Shown piece by piece: positions 8,218-17,900 of a stretch of DNA of 35,010 nt. Made by a program: the position numbers and the translations under genes. The DNA comes from Desulfofustis sp. (lineage in GTDB: Bacteria; Desulfobacterota; Desulfobulbia; Desulfobulbales; Desulfocapsaceae). The stretch is from positions 1 to 35,010 of the forward strand of contig JAQYVS010000101.1 of NCBI GenBank assembly GCA_030145365.1, given 5' to 3'. Position 1 is the stretch's first letter. Each line of letters starts with the position of its first letter. The notes below the pieces were generated by a model that searched no databases, was not told where the DNA came from, and saw only the letters and a program-made list of their open reading frames with translations.

Positions 8218-10344
8218 ATGAATTATATAAACACCTGTGCCGCCGGTCTTGAAAAGCTCGTTGCCGATGAGCTGATGACATGGAACGCGCAATCAAGTGA
8301 GGTCGGTAAAGGCTTCGTTAAGTGGTCGGGCAATCTGGAAGCCGGGTATCGGGCCTGCCTCTGGTCGCGTTTTTCATCCCGCGTTATTCTGGTGCTTGAT
8401 CAGTTTGCCGTGAGCAGCAGTAATGAATTGTATGAAGGAGCTCGGTCCATAGAGTGGGAGGAACACTTTTCCGAGCACAGCAGTTTTGCCGTAGATTGTT
8501 CTATTTCGGCTGATTCCCCGATCAAGAACTCTATGTTTGGGGCCCTGCGTATTAAAGATGCCATTGTTGACCGGTTTCGAGACCGCACCGGAGTTCGACC
8601 GACGGTACAGCTGCAGCGTCCCGAAATTCAGATCAGCAGTCATATTTCAGATAACAGAGCGCTGATCGGGCTCGATCTATCCGGTGAGAGCCTTCATCGT
8701 AGAGGATATCGGGTTGAAGGAGGAACTGCGCCGTTGAAAGAAAGCCTGGCAGCAGCAATCATCGCCTTGAGCGGCTGGAATGGCGATACCTTGGTGGACC
8801 CGTTTTGCGGTTCGGGGACATTGCTGATAGAAGCAGCATTGATATATGGCGACTCTGCACCCGGACTTGGCAGATCCTACTTTGGTGTGTTGGGCTGGCA
8901 TGCCCACCAGGAAAAGCTCTGGTCATCTCTGGTTGCGGAAGCAATAGAAAGAGAGAATGCAGCCCAGAACAAACCCTGGCCATCGCTGATTGGCTACGAT
9001 GCGGACAGATCAGCAATTCGGGCTGCTCGTAAAAACATTGCAGGGGCCGGGTTGGAAGAAAAAATCAGTGTCAGCCGCCAGGAAATTCACCAGCTGGACA
9101 ATACCTATGGAAGCGGCTGGATTGTCTGCAACCCACCGTATGGCGAACGGATGTCTGAAAAACAGTCGGTAAAGCACCTGTATCGCTTTTTAGGTAACCA
9201 TCTCCAGCAATACTTCGCGGGCTGGAAACTCGCACTTTTTACCGCCGTTCCCGATTATGCCGATCTGCTGAAAATTAAATGGCAGGCCAGCCATAAACTT
9301 TTTAACGGCCCGCTTTCCTGCAGACTGTTGTGCGGCTCACCTGTTCCCGGTTTATCTGACTCTCGAGACACTGACTGGCAAATTGCTCCTCAAACAGGCG
9401 GGGAGCAACCGGAAGAATTCGCCAATCGTTTGAAAAAGAATTTCAAGAAACTCATCTCATGGGCACGTAAACATCAACTTCAAAGCCTTCGAATCTATGA
9501 CAGGGATCTACCTCAATACAATGTTAGTGTTGATCTCTTTGGGGACCATGTGTATATCAAGGAATTTCAACCCCCTGCGAAAATAGATTCTCGTGTGGCA
9601 GATGAACGGTTCAAAGTCGTGATTCAGTCGGTTCGTTCACTCTTCAATGTCGGCAGAGATCGGGTTTCCATCAGCCGCTGGCAGAGAACCAGACCAACCG
9701 ATACAAAGAAAACGGGAAAAGAGAAACTCTATGAAGTGGGCGAACAACATTGCTTTTTCCTGGTTAGCTTGCCAGGGCATCCTGACACAGGATTTTTTCC
9801 GGACCAACGTTTTGTCAGGAAAAGAATCGCAGAATCGGCCGGACAGGCGTCTTTTTTAAGTATTTATGACACCAGCGGGGCAGCGACTGTGCAGGCGGTA
9901 CGAGGCAGGGCAAGAAAGACGGTTACTGCAGGCATATCAGCGAAAGACCAACTCAGAATAGCACAAAATTTCAACCGTAACGGTCTGGCGGTTGAGCAAC
10001 ACACATTAATCCAAGAACATGTCCTGCCCTGGCTGAGAACACATAAGGATCGGTATGATCTCATCTATATCAACCCACGTCGGATCGACTATTTTCGAGG
10101 TAAGTCGACACATTTCAATCTTGCTGCTGATCAAAAGGCTCTAATCAGGCTTGCGGTTAACCGGCTGAACCCGAAGGGACATCTACTGTTTTCAACGATG
10201 TTACCCTCTTTCACCTTGGATCCGGTAATACTCGAGAGATTTGACTGCAGAAACATCAGCAGTGAGATGGCTCCGGCCGATTTTCAGAAGCAGAGCAGAT
10301 GGTTCCAGTGCTGGGAGATCAGATCTAAGGTCGAAGATTGTTAG
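8218..10344 (+). CDS. rlmL: Bifunctional 23S rRNA methyltransferase RlmKL with a diverged second half
   Basis: 708 aa, close to the length of E. coli RlmKL (702). Order: ferredoxin-like/THUMP region (about 1-150), then an RlmL-type m2G methyltransferase with D-P-F-C-G-S-G-T-L-L-I-E-A and catalytic N305-P-P-Y-G-E-R, then a C-terminal RlmK-like half (about 400-708). The N-terminal enzyme looks intact. In the C-terminal half the SAM-binding motif expected as L-N-L-F-x-Y-T-G reads S-I-Y-D-T-S-G (548-554), and the expected D-P-P-T-F-S reads N619-P-R-R-I-D, so RlmK activity (m7G) is doubtful. The gene has ATG 8218 and no close partner upstream. The symbol reflects the half I trust. Confidence 0.88.
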   Translation: MNYINTCAAGLEKLVADELMTWNAQSSEVGKGFVKWSGNLEAGYRACLWSRFSSRVILVLDQFAVSSSNELYEGARSIEWEEHFSEHSSFAVDCSISADSPIKNSMFGALRIKDAIVDRFRDRTGVRPTVQLQRPEIQISSHISDNRALIGLDLSGESLHRRGYRVEGGTAPLKESLAAAIIALSGWNGDTLVDPFCGSGTLLIEAALIYGDSAPGLGRSYFGVLGWHAHQEKLWSSLVAEAIERENAAQNKPWPSLIGYDADRSAIRAARKNIAGAGLEEKISVSRQEIHQLDNTYGSGWIVCNPPYGERMSEKQSVKHLYRFLGNHLQQYFAGWKLALFTAVPDYADLLKIKWQASHKLFNGPLSCRLLCGSPVPGLSDSRDTDWQIAPQTGGEQPEEFANRLKKNFKKLISWARKHQLQSLRIYDRDLPQYNVSVDLFGDHVYIKEFQPPAKIDSRVADERFKVVIQSVRSLFNVGRDRVSISRWQRTRPTDTKKTGKEKLYEVGEQHCFFLVSLPGHPDTGFFPDQRFVRKRIAESAGQASFLSIYDTSGAATVQAVRGRARKTVTAGISAKDQLRIAQNFNRNGLAVEQHTLIQEHVLPWLRTHKDRYDLIYINPRRIDYFRGKSTHFNLAADQKALIRLAVNRLNPKGHLLFSTMLPSFTLDPVILERFDCRNISSEMAPADFQKQSRWFQCWEIRSKVEDC

Positions 10345-10359
10345 CTTGTTCGGTATGAA

Positions 10360-10388
10360 TTGCTTTTTCACCTATCTGTTGTCATAAT
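10360..10388 (+). promoter_or_regulatory. Probable sigma70 promoter for the hybrid kinase operon
   Basis: TTGCTT (10360-10365) and CATAAT (10383-10388) are spaced by exactly 17 bases, about 65 bases before the TTG start of the hybrid kinase. No hairpin terminator separates it from rlmKL, so read-through is also possible. Confidence 0.45.
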
Positions 10389-10451
10389 GGCTTGACTAAA
10401 CCGATGGGAAGAAAAGAAGATAATGATGAACGGTAAAGGGAGAGGACTCTC

Positions 10452-12092
10452 TTGAAAAAACAGAGCGAAACAGAAAAAACAGTAGAACCTGATTCATTGC
10501 TTGCTCAGAAGGACAAACGCATTAACGAGCTTGAAAAAGAAATGCGCGAACTCCGAAGAGCCCTGGAAGAGGTGCAGAGAAGCAGCCAGGCAAAAACTGA
10601 GTTTCTGGTAAGCATGGGACATGAAATCAGGACCCCGATGAACGGCATCATGGGAATGACCAATCTAGTTCTGGAGACTGAGCTGGGTTCTGAACAGCGC
10701 CGCCAGCTGGAAATGGTTAATACCTCGGGTGATCGATTGCTCGATGTAGTCAACGATATCCTGGATTTCTGTAAGATGGAATCCGGTGCATTGCAGTTGA
10801 ATCACGAGGACTTTAAATTGACCGACAGTCTGGATTGCGATCTCTACCTGCTGAAACTGTCGGCCAAGCAAAAAAACATCGATCTGGTGTATCAGGTCGG
10901 CCGCGATGTTCCGGAATTTCTCAACAGTGATCCGGACCGGCTTGTTCAGGTTCTCGTCAACCTGGTCAATAATGCGATAAAATTTACCGAAAAAGGGACC
11001 ATTAAGGTTCTTGCCGAACATCTCGGCGACGACGATCAAGGCCGGATTATTCTCAAGTTTTCGGTGGCTGACACCGGAATTGGTATTTCTGAAGACAAAC
11101 AAAAGATTATCACCGACAGCTTCAAGCAGGATTATAGTGAGTATTCTGGGAAGTTCTGGGGTGGCGGACTTGGGTTGACCATCTCGGCACAGCTTGTCCA
11201 TCTTGCCGGGGGAGAAATAGGGCTGGAATCCGAATCCGGTGAAGGGGCAACGTTCTGGTTCACCTGGACATTTAATAAGACAGCAAAACAAGCAGCCAAG
11301 ACTGAATCTCCTGGTATCAGCGAAGAGTCCACGCAAGATATCACCTACAAGTTTGAAAACATGAGGGTACTGCTTGCTGAAGATGAACCAATAAGCCGGA
11401 TACTGATTGAAACCTTGCTTCAGCAGGTTGGACTGAGTGTCACCGCCCTGGAGAATGGGCGGCAGGCCCTGGATGAAGCGAAAGAAGGGGATTATCATGC
11501 TATCTTGATGGATGTTCAGATGCCGATTATGGATGGGCTTGAGGCAACGAGAAAAATCAGAGCTCATGAAACCATTCATGGAGGTCATGTGCCGATTATT
11601 GCTCTGACAGCCCATGCCATGCACGGAGACCGGGAAAAATGTCTGCAGGCCGGAATGGATGAATATCTGACGAAACCGTTGAGTAAAGCCGCGTTATATG
11701 ACGTCTTACACCACTATCTGACGAGTTATGCACTGGTGGTTGACGAGGACCCGGAAAGCAGGCAGGAAATCGTAGAGTTTCTGATTGAGTCCGGCTGGCA
11801 GGTGAGCCTGGCGGAAACTGGCAGATCGGCAATGTATGAAGCTTCACTGACTCATTTCGATTTGGTTATTATTGATATAGGGCAGGAATCTGGTGATGGT
11901 GCGGAAATGGCCAAGGTTATCCGCCGGCTGGAGGAGTATTCTGGACGCCGATCACTGATTCTTGGCCTGAGAAGCGATGCAGCATTAGACGAGTTCTTAC
12001 AGGCATGTCTTGATAGCGGGGTGGATGGTTTTATTTCGCGCCCTCTTGATCTGGAAGCTTTGAGGGATCAGATTGATCACCACACAGGTTAA
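10452..12092 (+). CDS. Soluble hybrid histidine kinase with two receiver domains
   Basis: 546 aa, no signal peptide or membrane segment and no PAS or GAF sensor. A charged coiled coil (about 12-48) leads into HisKA with H57 in M-G-H-E-I-R-T-P-M-N-G, then HATPase_c with N-L-V-N-N-A-I-K-F, D-T-G-I-G and G-G-G-L-G-L. Receiver 1 (about 300-420) is complete: E-D-E, phosphoacceptor D354 in M-D-V-Q-M-P, and L-T-K-P. Receiver 2 (about 425-545) is degenerate: D475 is kept in I-I-D-I-G, but the conserved Lys is Arg in I-S-R-P-L and the switch Thr region reads L-G-L-R-S. The start is TTG 10452 behind AGGGAGAGG. It probably takes its input from a partner protein. The operon continues with the OleA-like gene after 36 bp. 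Confidence 0.9.
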   Translation: MKKQSETEKTVEPDSLLAQKDKRINELEKEMRELRRALEEVQRSSQAKTEFLVSMGHEIRTPMNGIMGMTNLVLETELGSEQRRQLEMVNTSGDRLLDVVNDILDFCKMESGALQLNHEDFKLTDSLDCDLYLLKLSAKQKNIDLVYQVGRDVPEFLNSDPDRLVQVLVNLVNNAIKFTEKGTIKVLAEHLGDDDQGRIILKFSVADTGIGISEDKQKIITDSFKQDYSEYSGKFWGGGLGLTISAQLVHLAGGEIGLESESGEGATFWFTWTFNKTAKQAAKTESPGISEESTQDITYKFENMRVLLAEDEPISRILIETLLQQVGLSVTALENGRQALDEAKEGDYHAILMDVQMPIMDGLEATRKIRAHETIHGGHVPIIALTAHAMHGDREKCLQAGMDEYLTKPLSKAALYDVLHHYLTSYALVVDEDPESRQEIVEFLIESGWQVSLAETGRSAMYEASLTHFDLVIIDIGQESGDGAEMAKVIRRLEEYSGRRSLILGLRSDAALDEFLQACLDSGVDGFISRPLDLEALRDQIDHHTG

Positions 12093-12128
12093 ATTTCATC
12101 ACCCCTAATTTTTTAATTCTTTTACCCA

Positions 12129-13169
12129 ATGTCATCATTTTCACACGTCTGTTTGCATACTTTTGGATATGAAATCCCTCCCCGAATTCTGAGTTCCGAG
12201 TTTATCGAAAAGCGTCTTGCCTCGGTTTATGATCGTCTCAAATTGCCCGAGGGAAGATTGCAAATGATGAGTGGTATCCGCGAGCGAAGATTGTGGGAAG
12301 AGGGTACCAGACCCAGCCAGGCCGCAGCGATGGCAGGTAAGAAAACCATTACTGCCGCTGGTGTTGACCCGAAGCAGATTCAATGTCTGCTCTTTACTTC
12401 AGTTTCAAGGGACATGATGGAGCCGGCAACCGCATCTTTTGTCCATCACGAGCTCGGCCTGTCTCCGGGATGTCTGATCTTTGATATTTCAAATGCTTGC
12501 CTCGGGTTTCTCGATGGAATGATCATGCTGGGAAATATGATTGAACTTGGTCAGGTGGAAAACGGACTGGTGGTTTCTGGGGAAACTGCCGAGGGACTTG
12601 TTGAATCAACCATAAAGACTCTACAGGAAGATACTTCGCTGACCAGAAAAACCATTAAGAAAGCGTTTGCCTCTTTGACCATAGGTTCTGGAGCCGTTGG
12701 ACTCTATATGTGTCGCTGCACCTCAAAAGGTGAGGATAGGCCAAGGCTTGTTCATTGTTCATGGATGGCAAATACTGATTTTTCCGATCTCTGTCTGGGC
12801 GGGCAGAGTGCTCCGGAAACGACCCTGATGGCCACTAATTCCGAAGAACTTCTGGTTCAGGGGATAGAAACAGCTCATGAGACCTGGAGTGCGTTCTCAG
12901 CGTCGAGCAACTGGCAGGACAGAGATATTGATTGTTACTGCTGCCACCAGGTGGGTACGGCCCATGCCAAACTGCTTTTTGAGAAGCTGGGATTGGATGC
13001 TTCTAAGAATTTTGAGACACTTGAGTTTTTAGGAAATGTCGGCTCGGTTTCGGCTCCGATCACGATGGCCATGGCAATTGAACAGAACAGATTCCAGCGC
13101 GGTCATAAAGGAGCCATGCTGGGAATAGGAAGCGGGATCAATTGTATGATGCTTGGAATTGAGTGGTAG
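12129..13169 (+). CDS. OleA-like thiolase-superfamily condensing enzyme (KAS III-type)
   Basis: 346 aa. The Cys-His-Asn triad is C124 (N-A-C-L-G-F), H273 (C-H-Q-V-G-T-A-H) and N303 (G-N-V-G-S). It also has E98 in S-V-S-R-D-M-M-E-P-A-T-A-S, which by recall matches the catalytic-base Glu of Xanthomonas OleA; the Glu-to-Cys and His-to-Asn spacings match that enzyme too. Ordinary FabH lacks that Glu. OleA joins two fatty acyl-CoAs head to head into a beta-keto acid. No oleB, oleC or oleD is in the window. The gene sits between a hybrid kinase (36 bp upstream) and an AMMECR1 gene (10 bp downstream), with a thioesterase further along. The ribosome-binding site is weak. A general 3-oxoacyl synthase role is the alternative. 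Confidence 0.8.
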   Translation: MSSFSHVCLHTFGYEIPPRILSSEFIEKRLASVYDRLKLPEGRLQMMSGIRERRLWEEGTRPSQAAAMAGKKTITAAGVDPKQIQCLLFTSVSRDMMEPATASFVHHELGLSPGCLIFDISNACLGFLDGMIMLGNMIELGQVENGLVVSGETAEGLVESTIKTLQEDTSLTRKTIKKAFASLTIGSGAVGLYMCRCTSKGEDRPRLVHCSWMANTDFSDLCLGGQSAPETTLMATNSEELLVQGIETAHETWSAFSASSNWQDRDIDCYCCHQVGTAHAKLLFEKLGLDASKNFETLEFLGNVGSVSAPITMAMAIEQNRFQRGHKGAMLGIGSGINCMMLGIEW

Positions 13170-13179
13170 AAGGTTGGCG

Positions 13180-13767
13180 ATGTCTGAGCATATAAACTCC
13201 ATTCTTGGATCCCGGCTACTGGCACTGGCCAGACAAAAAATCGGCCAGCGCCTCGGTCTGGTCGATGCCGTTGAGCAACCCGACCTGGCGGACAAGGCGC
13301 TGGACCAGTCCCTGGCCACCTTTGTTACCTTGAAAATAGATGGTCAATTGCGGGGGTGTATCGGCAATCTTGAACCAGTGGACTCGCTGCTTGAGTCGGT
13401 GACGCGTAATGGCCTGCAGGCTGCATTTCATGATCATAGATTTTCTCCGCTCAAACCAGAGGAATTTAACCGGATCAGCATAGATATCTCCATTCTCAGC
13501 AGCCCCGAAGCGCTTGACTACAAAGATGGTGATGATCTGCTCGCCAGACTGCAACCCGGGGTTGACGGTATTATTCTGAAGCTTGGCAAGGCCCGGGCCA
13601 CGTTTTTACCACAGGTCTGGGAGCAATTGCCTCAACCACACGCATTTATGGAACATCTCTGTCTGAAAGCCGGTCTGGCCCGTTCCGCCTGGCGGGATCA
13701 ACATCCGGACATTTTTATATATCAGGTGCAGAGTTTTAAGGAGGACCCCGATGCAGCTGATTCTTGA
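13180..13767 (+). CDS. AMMECR1-domain protein (AmmeMemoRadiSam protein A-like)
   Basis: 195 aa. The conserved L-R-G-C-I-G motif is present in D-G-Q-L-R-G-C-I-G-N-L, followed by A-F-x-D-x-R-F-x-P-L, S-I-S-I-L-type segments and G-V-D-G-I-I-L-K and F-L-P-Q-V-W-E-Q-L-P, all typical of AMMECR1. In bacteria these often occur with a MEMO protein and a radical SAM protein, neither of which is here; the biochemical role of the family is poorly defined. I chose ATG 13180 over an upstream TTG at 13153 because AGAAGG (13168-13173) fits it and the earlier start would lie in the previous gene. Its 3' end overlaps the next gene by 17 bases. Confidence 0.88.
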   Translation: MSEHINSILGSRLLALARQKIGQRLGLVDAVEQPDLADKALDQSLATFVTLKIDGQLRGCIGNLEPVDSLLESVTRNGLQAAFHDHRFSPLKPEEFNRISIDISILSSPEALDYKDGDDLLARLQPGVDGIILKLGKARATFLPQVWEQLPQPHAFMEHLCLKAGLARSAWRDQHPDIFIYQVQSFKEDPDAADS

Positions 13768-14380
13768 ACCGGAACTGGCGGAACAGCTCAGAATTTTATA
13801 TGAAGACATGGAACGGGCATACGATTCGGTTGCCGTCCAACTGGATCACAGCTGCAACGGCTGCCCGGATAATTGCTGTGATTCCTATTTTCTGCACCAC
13901 ACCTACCTTGAGTGGGCCTATTTGTGGCAGGGCTTGAGTCTTCTCAGTAAGGAACAAAGTACTGCAATCATGGAAAAAGCTTACCAGTACGAACGTGAAA
14001 GCAAAGCTATTATCGAGCAGGGAGAGAGGCCCGGTATCATGTGTCCGCTCAACGAGGCGGGGAAGTGTGTGCTCTATTCCCATCGATTCATGGTTTGTCG
14101 CACCCACGGTGTTCCTGCTTCCCTGACCAGGCCGGATGGGAAAACACTTAGATTTCCCGGCTGTTTCAGATGCCAGGAATCATTAGAGAAAATGGGGCTC
14201 AAAGAAGAAGCGGTTCCTGTAATGGAGCGTACACAATTGTTGCGACGGCTGGCCATGCTCGAACAACGATTTCTCGAAGGCAGGAGGCATCTGGCCCCGA
14301 GGGTAAAAAAAACCATTGCCTCGATGTTGACCAGTGGTCCGCCGGAACTTTCTCATTGCTCTGATCTAAAAGATAAGTAG
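13751..14380 (+). CDS. YkgJ-like cysteine-cluster protein
   Basis: 209 aa, cytoplasmic, no signal peptide. Cysteines fall in clusters: C-N-G-C-P-D-N-C-C near residue 33, M-C-P-L with C-V-L-Y and M-V-C-R-T-H-G in the middle, then F-P-G-C-F-R-C. This arrangement fits the YkgJ/CxxCxxCC family, thought to bind a metal or Fe-S cluster; no reaction is assigned. A strong AAGGAGG at 13738-13744 serves ATG 13751, which overlaps the AMMECR1 gene, suggesting translational coupling. The C-terminal third is basic and helical. A second, distinct member of the family lies at 27577-28278. Confidence 0.82.
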   Translation: MQLILEPELAEQLRILYEDMERAYDSVAVQLDHSCNGCPDNCCDSYFLHHTYLEWAYLWQGLSLLSKEQSTAIMEKAYQYERESKAIIEQGERPGIMCPLNEAGKCVLYSHRFMVCRTHGVPASLTRPDGKTLRFPGCFRCQESLEKMGLKEEAVPVMERTQLLRRLAMLEQRFLEGRRHLAPRVKKTIASMLTSGPPELSHCSDLKDK

Positions 14381-14394
14381 AACAGGAGTCAGCA

Positions 14395-14901
14395 TTGAAA
14401 CTTAAAGTAACAGGCAAGCAGCCGAACTCCAAAAGTTGCTTTGTCTGCGGCCTGGAAAATGGCTATGGCCTAAATAGTCGATTTTATGAGTTGGAAAACG
14501 GTGAAATCATGGCTCGTTTCTCGCCTTCTGATGAACATCAGGGATATCCCGGGCGATTGCACGGAGGGCTTGCCGCTACAATTCTAGATGAAACGATTGC
14601 CAGGGCAATGATGAATCATGAGGAAAGTGCGGTATGGGGAGTAACCGTCGAGTTTTCGATGAAACTCAGGAAACCGGTGCCGCTGGATCGTGAGGTGATC
14701 GTCATTGCCAGAATAACAGAGGAAAATAGACGGACATTTCACGGAACCGGTGAAATTGTTTTGGATGATGGCAGTGTTGCCGTCGAGGGAAGTGGACGAT
14801 ATTTAAAAATGGCCCTGCCCAAAATCACTGATTTTGATTTTGACGGCGAAGGTTGGCAAGTTGTTGAACAGGAAGATGATCCAGTTGAAGTTGATCGCTA
14901 G
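14395..14901 (+). CDS. PaaI/YiiD-type hotdog-fold thioesterase
   Basis: 168 aa hotdog protein. The signature helix reads L-H-G-G-L-A-A-T-I-L-D-E-T, with H-G-G and the acidic residue expected for acyl-CoA thioesterases, followed by V-T-V-E-F-S-M-K-L-R-K-P-V and A-R-I-T-E-E-N-R-R. A short cysteine pair near the N-terminus (C-F-V-C-G) is seen in many of these proteins. The start is TTG 14395 behind AGGAG (14384-14388). It is the last gene of the plus-strand operon and would release acyl groups from CoA or carrier protein, perhaps the product of the OleA-like enzyme. Its last 77 bases are shared with the 3' end of the convergent giant kinase gene. Confidence 0.87.
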   Translation: MKLKVTGKQPNSKSCFVCGLENGYGLNSRFYELENGEIMARFSPSDEHQGYPGRLHGGLAATILDETIARAMMNHEESAVWGVTVEFSMKLRKPVPLDREVIVIARITEENRRTFHGTGEIVLDDGSVAVEGSGRYLKMALPKITDFDFDGEGWQVVEQEDDPVEVDR

Positions 14902-17900
14902 CACCAGCGTCTGTAGTGGAAGAAGCATTGATTGGCAGGTGGATGGTAAATGTCGATCCCTCACTGGTCGCCGATGTGAATGTTATGTCTCCACCATGGC
15001 TTTTGACAATTGAGTAAGCGATAGCCAATCCCAGGCCAGTTCCGTCCATTTCCTCCTTTGTGGAAAAGAAAGGTTCAAAGATATGCCCCTGATTTTCAGG
15101 GGTAATTCCATGACCGGTGTCAGACATCTTCAAGGTAACTAGATTCCTGTCATGGGTGGTTTTTACCGACAAAATACCTCCCTGTTTTGCCATCGCATCA
15201 CCACCGTTAATGGCCATATTAACGATTACCTGCGTGATCTGGTCCTCGATCGCGACAATATCGGGGAGGTTGTCGGCCAACTCGGTTATCACGGACACCC
15301 CGGAATTTTTAAAACTTTTCCGTTGAAAAAGCAGTACGTTTTTCACCGACTCATTAAGGTTGAACCTGCTCTTGAGGCCGCTGGAAGGCCTGTGCAGATC
15401 GTGCAGGTCGTCCATCAACTTTTTCATACGGTCACACTCTTCAAGTCCGACTTCGATTAGAAGGTGATCTTCGTCACTTAAATGTGAGCGATTGGTGAGA
15501 TCGTCCAAAAGATATTTGATTCCTATCAGGGGATTTCCGAACTCATGGGCAATTGAGGCTGAAATACGCCCCATTGCCGAAAGTTTATCGGCATGCAAGA
15601 GTTGAATCTGGGCCTGTTTTCTTTTGGCAGTTTCCGCGTGCAGGGCCTGGACGGTTCCTTCCAATTCTTCATAGAGCATAGAATTTTTGATAGAGATGGC
15701 AGCTTGCGAGGCCATCAACTTCAGAATCTCAAGTTTGTCTGAATGAAAGGCCCCAGCTGTAAGGTTGTTTTCCAAATACATCAGGCAGACTATCTCCCCG
15801 TGATGGACAACTGGCATACAGAGAATCGATTTAGATCTGTTTTTTCTGACATATTCATCAGAGGTAAAGAGACCCTGTTCATGGGCGTTATGGAGGACAA
15901 CGGTTTTCTGCGATCTAATCACATAGTTTACAATTTTTTGAGATAACTCACCCGAAGTGTCATTGAGATTGTAATCAACAATTTCAACATGGTGTCCATC
16001 GATCTTGGCTTTGACTTTAAGCATCCATTCATTTTCAATATCCAATAAAAGGCAGCCTTTTTGAGCGCCGCTATTTTCAATCAGAATGGCTATCATCTTC
16101 TTGAGCAATTCATTCAGTTCAACTTCTCCGATAAAAGCTCTCGATGCTTTGACCATGCTTAAGATATCGAAACGATTCGTGTCTTCTGCAATGATAGATG
16201 ATCGGTGAAATCCTGTATTATGGTGAACCGGTTGGCTTTTCTCAAAATCCTGTGCCGAGTATTTCCTGGTGATATAATCGATCAGTTGTGTTGCCCCCCA
16301 ATCTGAATAGCATGAGAGCGCTTCATTCAGATATGGCTTGGCAATGTGGAGCCGGCCGAGTTCAAAATAAAAATGAGCGGCACGCTCATAGATGAGCCCT
16401 TCTTCCTGGAGGTAACCATTTTTTGCGGCCAATTTAATGGCCCGGTCGTAGTGTTCAGCAGCCTCGTCTTTTTTGTTCAGAACCCTGTTGCGTTCGGCAA
16501 CCAGCAAATGATATTTATGTTGGTAATTTTCGGGTGCCGTTGAAGCCCATAGCCTCATGTTTTTCAGTCCGGCATCAATTTTTCTTAATAATGTTTTTCG
16601 GCCTAAGGTGCTTTGGGAGTGATACATACCAAGCAGACTCAGACCGTGGTAGAAATAAAAATTTGGTATATAAACTGAAGCCACAGCGTTATTGACCAAT
16701 TTCAGAGCTTTCGAACCCTGGGAGACGGCCATGTCATATTCTCCAAAGAGATAGGCGTGCATCATACTCATGGAGTGAAACATAAATAATGTGGTGTAGT
16801 CGCGAGTATTTCTATGAACCGACAACAGCTTGGCACTATCGTAAAATTCTCCGTCCACTATGGATGGGTTTTTATTTTTACCAAGCAGATTGGCAATACT
16901 TTGTTGGAAGATCATGAGCCGATAGAGAGGAATTTGTTGTTTCAAGGCCGCAATTGTGTCGTGTTGCCTCATCAGTTCCAGCTCAAGATTGGTCAAATTC
17001 TGTCCTAAAAAGAAGAGACGGACGCAGTAATTGTATGCGCTACTGGCGGCTAATTCCCTGTTACCGATGTCCTTGCTGAGGTGAAATGATTTGATAAGAG
17101 GGGCAAGGGTGGAATTCAGGTGCTTTTTCCAGTGAACCACCAGATTGTTGATCAGAAAGATTGTAATAGCAGAGCTTTTGTACCTGTTCTGCTTTTGTAT
17201 ACCGAGCACGAGTTGGCCGAGCTCATAGCCTCTATCAATATTGGTTCCATTCAGGCCGCACAATAAAAAACTGTAGATAGTATAGCCCATTATTCCGATA
17301 GCCTTGTGGCTGCCGTATTTAAACCATTTTTGTATTATCTGATGACTAATGATTGGCAGCAGGTTTTGTCGTGTATAATATGCCGCACTGACCATTTCCA
17401 ACAGAATATCCATTACTGCTCGCTGGTGCGGATCTGTCATTTCCGGAAGATGAGTGAGATCGGTGGCTTTTTTTCCCTGCAGCATAAATTTTAGGCAAAG
17501 CATGGCTCTGCGAGCACTTGTTTTTGTTGGGTAATTGGGGATTTTTACCCCGAGTTTGGAAAGTACTTCCCGCCCGGTTAAAATTACATCGTTGAGACGA
17601 TTTGCACTTTTATAGCTCTGTATTCTGATGAGGCAGGCTGGTGTTTTGTCGAGTATGCTTTGAGCTTTATTGTTTATTTCTGCAAAAATTAATTCTGTTT
17701 CCTCACTGATATTTTTATATGATGCAGCCTTGAGGAGTTCTGTGTGAACAGCAAGGGTCAGCGCGTAGCGATTTTCCCAATCGGTTTCGTCTGAAAGCAG
17801 CCCCACAGCGGTTTGGGCAAACTGGTAATGATAATCGGAGCCGGCTGAGGTTCCGGCTTTCTTCGCCAGCAGTAGGTTCAGTTCGGCAAGCTCAAACCGA

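Noticed and set aside
10665..11624. Long open frame of 319 codons on the minus strand
   Set aside because: It lies wholly inside the hybrid kinase gene, whose domains are unmistakable, and its translation has no recognisable domain. It is an antisense shadow.
12129..13169. Calling the condensing enzyme FabH
   Set aside because: The Glu ahead of the catalytic Cys and the spacing of the triad fit OleA-type enzymes better, and no fatty-acid synthesis genes are adjacent.
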